Assembly (NCBI RefSeq): GCF_032813545.1 | Contig: NZ_CP136520.1 | Location: 1,544,001-1,608,000, forward strand | Direction of reading: 5' to 3' | Origin: Nodosilinea sp. E11 | Lineage (GTDB): Bacteria; Cyanobacteriota; Cyanobacteriia; Phormidesmidales; Phormidesmidaceae | Length of the DNA: 64,000 nt | Part shown: positions 7,721 through 16,327 of the stretch, one piece after another | Numbering within the stretch: the first letter of the stretch is position 1 | Layout of the letters: the number at the start of each line of letters is the position of its first letter | The notes under the pieces: model-generated | What the model was told of the DNA's origin: nothing | The model's input: only the letters and a program-made list of their open reading frames with translations | Database searches by the model: none | Program-made: the position numbers and the translations under genes

Positions 7721-8854
7721 ATGTTTTTACCTACAGTGACTCGACCAACCGATGGTCAGCAGTTTCGGCGATCGGTCCGGTGGGGCACTGGTTGGGCGAT
7801 CGCCTTGGGCGTGGGCTTAGTCGGGTGCAGCGGTGACGAAGTGGCCAATACCGCCGAAGAGGCCCCCGTAGCGCAGGCCGATGCCCCCGTAGTGGTAGCC
7901 ACCACCAGCGTACTTTGCGATCTGACCGAGCAAATTGCCGAAACTACCATCGCCCTCACCTGCCTGCTCGAACCGGGTACCGACCCCCACACCTACCAGG
8001 TGAGGCCCTCCGATCGCCAAACTATTGAGCAGGCCGATCTAGTGCTCTACGACGGCTATGACCTCGCCCCCAATATTATTAGCCTGGTAGAAGGCAGTAC
8101 CACTGCGGCTACGCGGGTGGCGGTCTACGAAGCAGCGGTTCCCAACCCGTTGATGGCTGAACCCCACGATCATGACCATGACCATGCTGACGACCATGAC
8201 CACGGGGCCGAAGCCGCTCACGACCATGAGCAGGACCACGACCATGCCCATGAGGATGCCCACGACCACGGGACCACAGCGGCGGCAGATCTGGCTCCCG
8301 ATCCGCATGTCTGGCATAGCGCCCCCAACAATGGCGCGATCGCAGCGGTGATCGCCGAGCACCTAGCCGAGATTAACCCCGAGCAGGCCGACCTCTATGC
8401 CGAGAATGCCGATCGCCTAGCCGCGCAATTTAACGATATCGATAGCTGGATTCAAACCCAGGTAGCCACAGTACCCGCCGCCCAGCGTCAGTTGGTGACC
8501 ACCCACGATTCCTTTGGCTACTTCGCTGACGCCTACGGGTTTGAGGTCAAGGGTGCCCTCAGCGGCCTCAGTACCGATGAACAGCCTACCCCTGGGGCAA
8601 TGACCGCTTTAGTTGACCAGGTTAAGGCCGCAGAGGTGCCCGCCATTTTTGCCGAAGACACCACCAACCCGAGGCTAATTGAGTCGGTAGCCAGAGATGC
8701 TGGAGTGGCCGTAGCTGAGCAACCGCTGTTTGTCGAAGGCCCCGGCGGCCCCGGTAGCGGTGCTGAAACCACCCAAGAAATGCTGGTGGTCAATACCTGC
8801 ACCATGGTGACAGCGCTGGGGGGCAGCTGCGATCGCGCTAGCGCGCCCATCTAA
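7721..8854 (+). CDS. znuA: Zinc ABC transporter substrate-binding lipoprotein ZnuA
   Basis: This extracytoplasmic receptor captures Zn(II) and delivers it to the ZnuB permease. The 377-residue product has a basic N-terminus, a hydrophobic segment ending in lipobox LVGC (Cys about 36) and the cluster A-I metal-binding fold. Candidate zinc ligands are in DPHTYQ, DPHVWHS and TTHDSFGYF. Between the first two lies a His/Asp-rich loop of about 35 residues (HDHDHDHADDHDH-type) characteristic of zinc rather than manganese binders. A GGGAGAG ribosome binding site precedes ATG 7721. Expression is probably zinc-repressed through the Zur box 44 bp upstream. Confidence 0.95.
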   Translation: MFLPTVTRPTDGQQFRRSVRWGTGWAIALGVGLVGCSGDEVANTAEEAPVAQADAPVVVATTSVLCDLTEQIAETTIALTCLLEPGTDPHTYQVRPSDRQTIEQADLVLYDGYDLAPNIISLVEGSTTAATRVAVYEAAVPNPLMAEPHDHDHDHADDHDHGAEAAHDHEQDHDHAHEDAHDHGTTAAADLAPDPHVWHSAPNNGAIAAVIAEHLAEINPEQADLYAENADRLAAQFNDIDSWIQTQVATVPAAQRQLVTTHDSFGYFADAYGFEVKGALSGLSTDEQPTPGAMTALVDQVKAAEVPAIFAEDTTNPRLIESVARDAGVAVAEQPLFVEGPGGPGSGAETTQEMLVVNTCTMVTALGGSCDRASAPI

Positions 8855-8897
8855 TACCGAATCCGACCTACAACCCCCGATTCGAAACCGATACCTC

Positions 8898-8925
8898 GTA
8901 GGGGCGTAGCATGCTACGCCCCTAC
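8898..8925. repeat. Perfect 28-bp palindrome, copy 1 of a dispersed repeat
   Basis: Each arm is 14 bp, GTAGGGGCGTAGCA and its exact complement, with no loop. An identical 28-bp copy lies at 30409-30436, and a decayed relative is at about 28727-28750. This copy is between the convergent ends of znuA and the debranching enzyme gene. There is no T-run, so it is a REP-like repeat rather than a classical terminator, though it could still act on 3' ends. Confidence 0.9.
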
Positions 8926-8997
8926 AAATCGATCGCGTCCGCCTTGGCAGGTCTACAGTTGCCCCTGCCCCCCAGGTGTAAATCCTGTACTTTGCGT

Positions 8998-11061
8998 TTA
9001 CTCCTTCAGGTGGGGCCGCAGTAGGGCGCTCACCCGCAGCAGTTCGGCCACCGACCAGGCCTGGGCAAAGGCCCCGCGCGGCTCCATGGGTGCATCGCCG
9101 TCAAAGATTTCGCTGACGGTGCCCAGACAGCCGCCCTGGAGGTGGTGAATTAGCGGGTCTAGAAAGCTGTGGGCCAGATCGGCGTCTTGATAGACCCGCC
9201 AGTGGGCCTGGGCAAAGGGGCCAATCAGCCAGCTCCACACGGTGCCCTGGTGGTAGGCTCCGTCGCGCTCCACTAGGTCACCACCGTAGCGGCCTTGGTA
9301 GCTGGGGTGGGCCGGGTCGAGCGATCGCAGCCCGTGGGAGGTCAGCAGTCGCTGGGCCACCGCATTCACCACCGCCTGCTGCTGATCGGCGCTGAGGCAG
9401 GGATCGCCCAGGGTTGGATCGGGCAGCGAAACGGCGAAAATTTGGTTAGGCCGCAGGGCCACATCGTCCCCATCGGGGCCGTCGAGCAGGTCGTAGCAGT
9501 AGCCTAGCGACTCATTCCAAAACCGCTGAAATCCCTGGCGGGTTTGGGCCGCCAATTCTTGAAACTGCCCCACCGGCTGGCCCAAAATTGCGGCAAAGTC
9601 GGCCATCACCAGCAGGGCGTTGTACCACAGGGCATTGACTTCAACCGGTTTGCCGATGCGAGGGGTAACCACCCAGTCCTTCACCTTGGCATCCATCCAG
9701 GTGAGCTGTACGCCCGCTTCCCCAGCAGAGAGCAGCCCATCGGCGGCATCGACCTGAATGCCGTGGCGGGTGCCTTTACAGTGCCAGGTGATCACCTCCT
9801 GCAAGGGGCCAAAGAGTTCTTCAATCAGCGCGGTGTCTTCCGTGGCGCGGTGGTAGGCCCGCAGCGCTTCGAAGTACCAGAGGGTAGCGTCTACGGTGTT
9901 GTAGTGGGGCGCTTCACCACTTTCAGGAAAGGCGTTGGGCAACATGCCCTGGTCGAGAAAGCGGGCAAAGGTCTGCAAGATCCGCCGAGCCAGGGAGGGC
10001 CGCCCGGTGGCCAGGGTGAGGCCGGGCAGGGCGATCATGGTGTCGCGGCCCCAGTCGCCAAACCAGGGGTAGCCCGCAATGATGGTTTTGCCGCTGCTAG
10101 CCGGCTCTGGAGAACCATCCAGATCGTCTCCGCCAGCCCCCTCAGCGCCAGCACCTTCAGCCGTAGCAATGGCCCGATTGACCACAAACTGATCGGCGGC
10201 CAGCACCAGTTGCCTCACCCAGGCAGGCGGTTCAGCCTCCGGTTGGGCAGCGGCTCCCTGAGTGATCAGGTGCTGCTCATAGGCCATACGGCGCAGCAGG
10301 GCGCTTTGGCCCGAGCGATCGGCTTCGGCTTCGGTGGTGGCCACCAGGGTAAACGATTGCCCCTGACCCAGGGTGGGGGCAAAGGTAGCCGCGTGCAGAT
10401 GATCGTCGTAGGGGTCAATGCCCCGGTAAGCTTCAACCGCGAGGGCATAACCGTTGTACCAGGTGTGGGCGGGCTGGGCAGGGGCGGTTTCGCTAAGTAA
10501 ATAAAAGGGTTGAACACCGGCTTTGGCCTGAATCTGCAACCCCTGGGGGCATTCTGTCAGGGTCATTTGCCAGCCGTTGCCCTGGGTGCTGTGGTGGTGG
10601 TCGCGGTGGTTGACCAGCACCTTGAGCGTCAAATCGAGGGGAACGCTGGCCCGACTAAGGGTGTAGCGCACGTAGGTGGTGTTGGCCCCTGGCTCCATCC
10701 ACACCCGCTTTTCGAGGCGGGCATCGGCGATCGCATAGACCCAGATCGGAATCGTACCCTCTAGCCGAAACGACTCTAGATACAGATAGCCCTGGGGATG
10801 CAGGGTGCCATCGGCCCAGCGATCGCAATGCAAGTCGCAGGATTGCCCCAGGTAGTGAGCGGTTTCGTCAACCTTGGTAACGAGTAGGGTGCGATCGAGC
10901 GGCGGCTTGAGGGTAGCCACCAGCAACCCGTGGTAGTGGCGGTTGAGCACTCCGGCGACGGTGCCACAGCCGTAGCCGCCAATGCCATTGGTGATCAGCC
11001 ATTCTTGCTGGGTAGCCATTGCCCTGTGGCTGCACAGGTGACGCCCGAAGGAGATAGTCAT
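8998..11061 (-). CDS. Amylo-alpha-1,6-glucosidase (archaeal-type glycogen debranching enzyme)
   Basis: The enzyme hydrolyses alpha-1,6 branches of glycogen. The N-terminal domain carries ISFGRHLC and EWLITNGIGGYGCGTVAG (family signature FGREVC...EWLxTNGxGGY). The C-terminal (alpha/alpha)6 barrel has the WFGDWGRDTMIALPGL and NTVDATLWYFEAL motifs of the GDE/GH133 family. Its roughly 687 residues are normal length. The frame opens 10 codons upstream at 11091, but ATG 11061 places the conserved FGR motif four residues from the start, as in relatives. It is divergent from the gluconokinase gene. Confidence 0.9.
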   Translation of the reverse strand: MTISFGRHLCSHRAMATQQEWLITNGIGGYGCGTVAGVLNRHYHGLLVATLKPPLDRTLLVTKVDETAHYLGQSCDLHCDRWADGTLHPQGYLYLESFRLEGTIPIWVYAIADARLEKRVWMEPGANTTYVRYTLSRASVPLDLTLKVLVNHRDHHHSTQGNGWQMTLTECPQGLQIQAKAGVQPFYLLSETAPAQPAHTWYNGYALAVEAYRGIDPYDDHLHAATFAPTLGQGQSFTLVATTEAEADRSGQSALLRRMAYEQHLITQGAAAQPEAEPPAWVRQLVLAADQFVVNRAIATAEGAGAEGAGGDDLDGSPEPASSGKTIIAGYPWFGDWGRDTMIALPGLTLATGRPSLARRILQTFARFLDQGMLPNAFPESGEAPHYNTVDATLWYFEALRAYHRATEDTALIEELFGPLQEVITWHCKGTRHGIQVDAADGLLSAGEAGVQLTWMDAKVKDWVVTPRIGKPVEVNALWYNALLVMADFAAILGQPVGQFQELAAQTRQGFQRFWNESLGYCYDLLDGPDGDDVALRPNQIFAVSLPDPTLGDPCLSADQQQAVVNAVAQRLLTSHGLRSLDPAHPSYQGRYGGDLVERDGAYHQGTVWSWLIGPFAQAHWRVYQDADLAHSFLDPLIHHLQGGCLGTVSEIFDGDAPMEPRGAFAQAWSVAELLRVSALLRPHLKE

Positions 11062-11212
11062 ACACTCAAACCCGTGGGTGAAATCATGCAACCGGGATGC
11101 TCAGTGGATAGACTCTGGTTAGACCAAAGCGTTGAACCAGAAGGTTTAGCCGGTCTGAATCGATTGGCTCAGGGATGGCTGAGTCAATTGCAATGCCGCA
11201 TCAATCAATACC

Positions 11213-11728
11213 ATGACTAATACGATCATAATCTTGACAGGGGTTTCGGGGGCGGGCAAAACGACCGTTGGCAAACTGCTGGCCCAACGCCTCAACAGCC
11301 CCTTCCTCGATGGCGACGATTTTCACTCGCCCGATAATATAGCCAAAATGGAGCGAGGTGAATCGTTAACCGATGCCGATCGCGCTCCCTGGGTTGAGTC
11401 TTTGCAGGAATGTATTGAAACGTTGCTAGACAATGGCCAGGGAGCGGTGGTGGCCTGCTCAGCCCTCAAAGCTGCCTATCGCGAGCAGCTCGGCGGCGAT
11501 CGCGATCGGGTCAAATTTGTGCTGCTAAAAGGCTCCTACGACCTGATTCAGCAGCGGCTCAAACAGCGCCAGGGTCACTTTATGGACGACACCCTGCTAG
11601 ACAGCCAATTTGACGCCCTAGAAGCCCCCGCCGACAGTCTGGTGGTCGATGTAGCCCCAGCCCCAGAGGCGATCGTGCAAACCATCGTAGACTGCCTGAA
11701 CGTAACGCCAGCAGCTCACCCCCAGTAA
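11213..11728 (+). CDS. gntK: Gluconokinase
   Basis: The enzyme phosphorylates D-gluconate to 6-phosphogluconate, feeding the oxidative pentose phosphate or Entner-Doudoroff routes. The 171-residue P-loop kinase has Walker A GVSGAGKTT, the gluconate-contacting LDGDDFHSPDNIAKM segment, the GESLTDADRAPWVESL motif and VVACSALKAAYREQL, all diagnostic of the GntK family. The short intergenic space to the divergent debranching enzyme gene (about 150 bp) probably holds promoters for both. Confidence 0.95.
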   Translation: MTNTIIILTGVSGAGKTTVGKLLAQRLNSPFLDGDDFHSPDNIAKMERGESLTDADRAPWVESLQECIETLLDNGQGAVVACSALKAAYREQLGGDRDRVKFVLLKGSYDLIQQRLKQRQGHFMDDTLLDSQFDALEAPADSLVVDVAPAPEAIVQTIVDCLNVTPAAHPQ

Positions 11729-11747
11729 AGCTCCCACGCACCCACGC

Positions 11748-13133
11748 CTAAAACTGACCCTGCCACGACAACGGCTGCTCGGCCCAGTTGTCTCCGAGCG
11801 ATCGCACTGCCGTGATCTCGACCTGGGCGTAGGTGCCACGACTAAACGGCCCTCGGTCAATGGGCAGCCGCCCTAAAGCTAGCTCGTAGCGGTTGCCCTC
11901 CAGGCTCACCAGTTCGGCTGGTAAAACGTCGTCATAAACCGTGACGTAGCGAGGTCGGCGACTGTCTCTGGGGTCATCGGCGGTGGTGCGCAGTCTGACG
12001 CGAAACTGGGTATTGAGATAGGCCGCCTCTCCCGCCAGGTCTAGCACCGCCGCGCTGAGGTTCGCGCCATTGCCCTGCACCCCGCCCCAGGCCAGCCGGG
12101 TGACATCGCTGGCCCGCACCGCGTTGGTGACCGTGATCGTCAGCTGCTCGCCCTCGCGGCGGCTGGTGTAGTCGGCCCACAGGCTGTCGGGAAATACCGC
12201 CGTCAGCGACCCGTCGGGCTGAATCTCGGCTCGCAGGTTGCCGCCCGCAAATACCCCAAGGGGGCGTGGGGCCTGCCAGTCGAGGCTGACATCGCCCTCT
12301 ACCCGCCCCGTATATTCGCGGTAGGTGTCTCTAACCCGCGAGCCGGGGGCCAGCAGGGCATTGGCCCCCGCCCGCTCGGCCCACAGGTTGCGCGAGAGCC
12401 GCACAGGCTGGTTAGACAAAGTGGTCAGCCCCACAGAAATCGTTGGGTTTTCGGGAGGCAGTGGCTCTAGCTGGTTGACCAGCGACAGTTGCCCATCGGC
12501 ACCGGGAGTGCCGTCGCGGCCAAAGGACCCATTGCTGCCGCTGCGGCCATCGCGGCAGGTGTAGCGGGCGTTTTGGCAGCTGTGGTCGGATTGGCCGGGG
12601 GTGCCCGTGCAGGTCTGCACCGTCCACTGACGCACATCGCAGCGACAGCCGATCGCCCCGCTGCCACCGCGCCCGCCCCGGCCCGAGCGCCCCCCTCGGG
12701 CATCGACCGAGAGCCGTTGCAGATGACTGCGATCGCCGTAGTACACCAATAAATCGCCGCCGCTGCCGCCGCTGCCGCCCGCCCCGCCGCTACCCCCACT
12801 ACCACCATCGGGGGCACGGAGATCGTAGGCCACGTTGCGGGGCTGGCCACCGCAGCGAGGGCGGTAACCGTTTTCACCATTCTCGCCGTCTTCGCCATCG
12901 CTGCCCGCGATCGCAAAGCTAGCCGGGGTACCGTCTACCACTACGCTCTGACTCTGCCCCGCCGTGCCGTCGCGGCCTGATCTGCCCGTGCGACCATTGC
13001 TGCCCTGACTACCGTAGACGCGAACCGACTGCGCCCAGGCCACCATCGAGCAGCCCTCTAACCCCGGCAACGGCAGGGTGGTGATCAGGCCAAAGCAAAG
13101 GGGAGCCAGGGCGATCGCAAGGGCACGTTTCAC
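11748..13133 (-). CDS. Secreted collagen-like Gly-rich protein of unknown function
   Basis: The frame is open to 13277, but the best start is GTG at 13133. It is preceded by GAGG with about 9-base spacing and yields a clear signal peptide (MKRALAIALAPLCFGLITTL, ending near AWAQS). The mature protein opens with Gly-X-Y-like runs (GSNGRTGRSGRDGTAG, GSDGEDGENGENG) and then a GGSGGSGG-type block. A Cys-rich stretch follows (CRCDVRQWTVQTC, then further Cys), with another GRDGTPGADG run and a beta-rich C-terminal half of about 230 residues. This looks like an exported surface or matrix protein with a collagen-like region. The extra N-terminal codons upstream of 13133 lie over a dispersed repeat at 13231-13295 and are not convincing protein. 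Confidence 0.75.
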   Translation of the reverse strand: MKRALAIALAPLCFGLITTLPLPGLEGCSMVAWAQSVRVYGSQGSNGRTGRSGRDGTAGQSQSVVVDGTPASFAIAGSDGEDGENGENGYRPRCGGQPRNVAYDLRAPDGGSGGSGGAGGSGGSGGDLLVYYGDRSHLQRLSVDARGGRSGRGGRGGSGAIGCRCDVRQWTVQTCTGTPGQSDHSCQNARYTCRDGRSGSNGSFGRDGTPGADGQLSLVNQLEPLPPENPTISVGLTTLSNQPVRLSRNLWAERAGANALLAPGSRVRDTYREYTGRVEGDVSLDWQAPRPLGVFAGGNLRAEIQPDGSLTAVFPDSLWADYTSRREGEQLTITVTNAVRASDVTRLAWGGVQGNGANLSAAVLDLAGEAAYLNTQFRVRLRTTADDPRDSRRPRYVTVYDDVLPAELVSLEGNRYELALGRLPIDRGPFSRGTYAQVEITAVRSLGDNWAEQPLSWQGQF

Positions 13134-13230
13134 AGTGGGTTTCCTCGGTGGGCAAAGCTTACCCCAGACTAGCCACAGACACCGCCCGACAGCGATCCCC
13201 TGTGCCAGAATTTTGGAGTTATAGCGCTGC

Positions 13231-13295
13231 CCAGATCCCAAAGTTCTGCTGGGCGTTGCCATCGCTCTACGCAACACCGCAAAACCCTGAGATCT
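13231..13295. repeat. Dispersed stem-loop repeat, decayed copy
   Basis: The left arm AGATCCCAAAGTTCT (13232-13246) and right arm AACCCTGAGATCT (13283-13295) are degenerate versions of the AGATCCCAGGGTTCT / AGAACCCTGGGATCT pair at 58212-58274. The sequence just after the left arm also resembles that copy. It lies between the divergent collagen-like and EF-hand genes. Confidence 0.7.
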
Positions 13296-13371
13296 AGGCC
13301 ACAGGCAACCGGAAAGTGCTATAGGCTAATGACTGTAAGGGCAACTGCCGGGGCAGAGGGGAGTACGGGCC

Positions 13372-13917
13372 ATGTTAACTGACTTGCAACAGCGCAAATT
13401 GACCAAACTATTTAGCATGTACGACTCTGACTACACCGGAGCGTTGGTCAAAAAAGACTTCGAGCTGATGTTTAAAAAGCTGTCTACCCTGCGCAACTGG
13501 TCGCTGCGATCGCCCCGCTGCCTGGTGCTGCAAGACAAGCTGATGCGCAAGTGGCAAGGGCTCGAAAAAAAAGCCGACACCGCCCACAACGACCAAGTTT
13601 CCCGAAACGAATGGCTGGCCTACTACGATGACGGGCTAACCGATAACGAGCTTCACGCCGAGGATATTATCAGCCTGATGGAGCTAATCTTCGATGTCTT
13701 TGACCAAGATGAAGATGGCAAAGTCAACGAAGCCGAATGGGGACAGCTGCTGGCCGCCTTTAACGAGTCGCCAGTCTATGCGCCCCTGGTGTTTCCCCCG
13801 CTCGATGCCGACCAGGACGGCTGGCTCACCAAAGCCGAGTTTTTGCAGCACTTCAGCGCGTTTTGCTGTAGCGACGAGGCCGACAACCCGGCCAATGGCA
13901 TGTTTGGACCTTACTAG
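13372..13917 (+). CDS. EF-hand calcium-binding protein
   Basis: This 181-residue soluble protein has at least three EF-hand loops: DSDYTGALVKKDF (about residue 18), DQDEDGKVNEAEW (about 107) and DADQDGWLTKAEF (about 141). The last two have the canonical DxDxDG pattern with an acidic residue at position 12. A fourth, degenerate loop may lie near ADTAHNDQVSRNEW. Its overall layout resembles bacterial calerythrin-like calcium sensors or buffers. There is no signal peptide, so it is probably cytoplasmic. It is divergent from the secreted collagen-like protein gene. A functional link is possible but not shown. Confidence 0.88.
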   Translation: MLTDLQQRKLTKLFSMYDSDYTGALVKKDFELMFKKLSTLRNWSLRSPRCLVLQDKLMRKWQGLEKKADTAHNDQVSRNEWLAYYDDGLTDNELHAEDIISLMELIFDVFDQDEDGKVNEAEWGQLLAAFNESPVYAPLVFPPLDADQDGWLTKAEFLQHFSAFCCSDEADNPANGMFGPY

Positions 13918-14429
13918 ACACGGGCTGTGCCTCAATCGGGTGAACGTATTACCGTTATCATGACTCGCGATTGTGTGGCAGGCCACCGCATTGAAGAAAC
14001 CAGCCGCCACAACGATAGTTTTGGGCGGTGCAAAATTATCGAAGCCTCCCCGCCACAGCCCAGATCCCAGGGTTCTTCTGCACGTTGTCACAGATTCACG
14101 CCAGCTCCCTAGACCCTGGGATCTCTCCTGCGATCGAACAACCCCCTGCCCTAGAAACCGGGTTTCTAGCTTTCCTGCCTGGGCACCTTAAAGACTTGTC
14201 AAAGCTTCATCAAGAAACCTTTCTCCTTGAGAAATAGAGTGATATAAACGAAAGTAATAGTATCAATCCTCGGCATCCCGACCGGAAAACCGTAGATTGG
14301 GTTTAGAGTCGTTATCAATTGCAGAGCTTTGCTCCTAGCATGAGCCTTACTCCATCCCCTCCTGGGAGGGGCTAGGGGTGGGTTAACCCAATACCCGTTA
14401 CCCTCAACCCTCGCTCTCCACGATCGCCC
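13918..14429. other. 512-bp intergenic region with two palindromic repeats
   Basis: No gene is supported here. The region contains the second copy of the AGATCCCAGGGTTCT stem-loop (arms 14062-14076 and 14111-14124) and a 19-bp palindrome CTAGAAACC-G-GGTTTCTAG (14151-14169). A further hairpin, CCCCTCCTGGGAGGGG, lies near 14356-14371, followed by GGGGTGGGTT-like sequence. These look like dispersed repeat sequences filling the gap between two same-strand genes. A promoter for the GGCT-like gene should lie towards the 3' end but is not obvious. Confidence 0.6.
14062..14124. repeat. Dispersed stem-loop repeat, copy with nearly perfect arms
   Basis: The left arm AGATCCCAGGGTTCT and right arm AGACCCTGGGATCT pair with one mismatch region across a loop of about 34 bases. 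It belongs to the same family as 13231-13295 and 58212-58274. Confidence 0.85.
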
Positions 14430-14966
14430 ATGACCAGTCTTACCCCCCTCCCCGGCCCCAAGAATGACGATCGCGATCGCTTCTACTACTTTGCCTACGG
14501 CTCCTGCATGTGCCCGGTCGATTTGAAGCGATCGCTGGGCGAGAGCACCCACGCCTACGTCATTGGCCCCGCCACACTGGAGGGCTATCGGCTGGGGTTC
14601 TTTCGGCGATCGCGCCTGCGCGACTGCGGCGTGCTCGATGTAGTTACCCAGCCCGGCTCCACGGTGCAGGGGGTGCTGTATAGCCTGCCCTGGCGACTCA
14701 GCCCCGCCCTTGACCTACGCGAAGAGGGCTACTGCCACGAAATAGTGACAGTAAATTGCAACGGTCAGGTCTACGGTGAAACCCGCACCTACTCCGTGAT
14801 CAGCAAGACCCACGAAGAGATTGCCCCCAACGAGTGGTACTCCAGCGTAGTCATGCGGGGGGCGGCCACCTGTGGGCTACCCGAGCAATATTGCTGGGAA
14901 CTGTTCCACCACATTCACTCGCTACAACGGCGGCAGGCCCCGGCAGCGCTACGGCGCACGGCCTAA
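14430..14966 (+). CDS. Gamma-glutamylcyclotransferase-fold protein (AIG2/GGCT family)
   Basis: The 178-residue protein has the GGCT substrate-loop motif FYYFAYGSCMCPVDLKRSL (family FAYGSNM) and the downstream VQGVLYSLPW strand. An acidic pair in LREEGY is at the position of the catalytic Glu. Members cyclise gamma-glutamyl dipeptides or amines to 5-oxoproline, but many bacterial homologues have unknown substrates. Its immediate neighbours give no hint. It is probably a cytosolic enzyme; the exact substrate cannot be called. Confidence 0.82.
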   Translation: MTSLTPLPGPKNDDRDRFYYFAYGSCMCPVDLKRSLGESTHAYVIGPATLEGYRLGFFRRSRLRDCGVLDVVTQPGSTVQGVLYSLPWRLSPALDLREEGYCHEIVTVNCNGQVYGETRTYSVISKTHEEIAPNEWYSSVVMRGAATCGLPEQYCWELFHHIHSLQRRQAPAALRRTA

Positions 14967-14991
14967 CGCCCTAGCAACGGGTCGGGGCATT

Positions 14992-15004
14992 CCCTATAAT
15001 AGGG
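14992..15004 (+). promoter_or_regulatory. Probable trpB promoter -10 element inside a palindrome
   Basis: CCCTATAATAGGG is a perfect 13-bp palindrome containing a consensus -10 hexamer TATAAT (14995-15000). It lies 33 bp upstream of the trpB GTG. No strong -35 hexamer is visible at the expected distance. Transcription would start near 15007, giving a leader of about 30 bases. Confidence 0.55.
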
Positions 15005-15036
15005 GCACATTCTAACCCTTCACCCCCGCCAAGCCT

Positions 15037-16281
15037 GTGACCCAAACGCCGCTCTCGCCTCGCCCCGCCGTCACCGATGCCCGCCCCGATGCCCTGGGCC
15101 GCTTTGGCCAGTTTGGCGGCAAGTACGTGCCCGAAACCCTCATGCCCGCGCTCTTTGAACTAGAGCAGGCCTTTTACCAATACCGCGACGAGGCCGACTT
15201 TAAGGCCGAGCTAGACGGGCTGCTAAAAGATTACGTCGGTCGCGCCACGCCGCTGTATTTCGCCGAGCGGCTCACCGCTCACTACCGCCGCCCCGACGGC
15301 AACGGCCCCGATATCTACCTCAAGCGCGAAGACCTCAACCACACCGGGGCACACAAGATCAACAACGCCCTGGGGCAGGTGCTCTTGGCCAAGCGCATGG
15401 GCAAGCAGCGGATTATCGCTGAAACTGGAGCGGGCCAGCACGGGGTAGCCACCGCGACGGTGTGCGCCCGCTTTGGTCTGCAATGCGTGATTTATATGGG
15501 CGTGCAAGACATGGAGCGCCAATCGCTGAACGTGTTTCGCATGCGGCTGATGGGGGCCGAGGTGCGCGGCGTGACGGCGGGCACCGGCACGCTCAAGGAT
15601 GCCACCTCTGAAGCGATTCGCGACTGGGTGACGAATGTAGAAAATACTCACTACATCCTGGGTTCTGTGGCGGGGCCGCACCCCTACCCGATGATGGTGC
15701 GCGACTTCCACGCCATCATCGGTGAAGAGACCCGCGCCCAGTGCGTCGAGAAGTTTGGCGGCCTGCCCGATATCCTGATGGCCTGCGTTGGCGGCGGCTC
15801 CAACGCCATGGGTCTGTTCCATGAGTTTGTCAATGATCCCACCGTGCGAATGGTTGGCATTGAGGCGGCGGGCAGCGGTGTGGCCAGCGGCAAGCACGCC
15901 GCCACGCTAACCGAGGGCCGGGTAGGTGTGCTCCATGGAGCAATGAGCTACCTGCTGCAAGACAGCGAAGGCCAGGTGATTGAAGCCCATTCCATCAGTG
16001 CTGGTCTGGATTATCCTGGCGTTGGCCCCGAGCACAGCTTTTTGAAGGATGCGGGCCGGGCCGAGTATTACAGCGTCACCGACCAGGAGGCTCTAGATGC
16101 CTTCCAGCGGGTGTCGCGCCTGGAGGGGATTATCCCCGCCCTGGAAACCGCCCACGCCTTTGCGTACCTGGAGACCCTCTGCCCCCAGCTCACCGGCAAC
16201 CCTCGCATTGTGATCAACTCCTCGGGTCGGGGCGACAAGGACGTGAACACGGTGGCCAAAGCCCTTGGCGGGTTAGAGTAG
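15037..16281 (+). CDS. trpB: Tryptophan synthase beta subunit
   Basis: TrpB condenses indole and L-serine to tryptophan using PLP. The 414-residue protein has the classic [17 protein letters not shown] start, the PLP lysine in [14 protein letters not shown], the [20 protein letters not shown] loop and the phosphate-binding GGGSNAMG. The start is GTG at 15037. It stands alone without trpA, as is common in cyanobacteria where the trp genes are dispersed. Confidence 0.97.
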   Translation: MTQTPLSPRPAVTDARPDALGRFGQFGGKYVPETLMPALFELEQAFYQYRDEADFKAELDGLLKDYVGRATPLYFAERLTAHYRRPDGNGPDIYLKREDLNHTGAHKINNALGQVLLAKRMGKQRIIAETGAGQHGVATATVCARFGLQCVIYMGVQDMERQSLNVFRMRLMGAEVRGVTAGTGTLKDATSEAIRDWVTNVENTHYILGSVAGPHPYPMMVRDFHAIIGEETRAQCVEKFGGLPDILMACVGGGSNAMGLFHEFVNDPTVRMVGIEAAGSGVASGKHAATLTEGRVGVLHGAMSYLLQDSEGQVIEAHSISAGLDYPGVGPEHSFLKDAGRAEYYSVTDQEALDAFQRVSRLEGIIPALETAHAFAYLETLCPQLTGNPRIVINSSGRGDKDVNTVAKALGGLE

Positions 16282-16327
16282 TCCCTTTTACCGGTCGAGT
16301 TGTCTAAAGCTAGGTTAGGGATTGCAG

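Noticed and set aside
8039..8362. Hydrophobic antisense frame that looks like a membrane protein
   Set aside because: It is the complement of the znuA His/Asp-rich loop, where CAT/GAC codons read as Met/Val.
9544..10500. 318-codon frame antisense to the debranching enzyme
   Set aside because: It is long, but it lies opposite strongly conserved glycosidase motifs and has Gly/Gln/Val-rich composition with no recognisable domain.
13134..13277. N-terminal extension of the collagen-like protein
   Set aside because: It covers a dispersed stem-loop repeat and hides the signal peptide; GTG 13133 has a good ribosome binding site.
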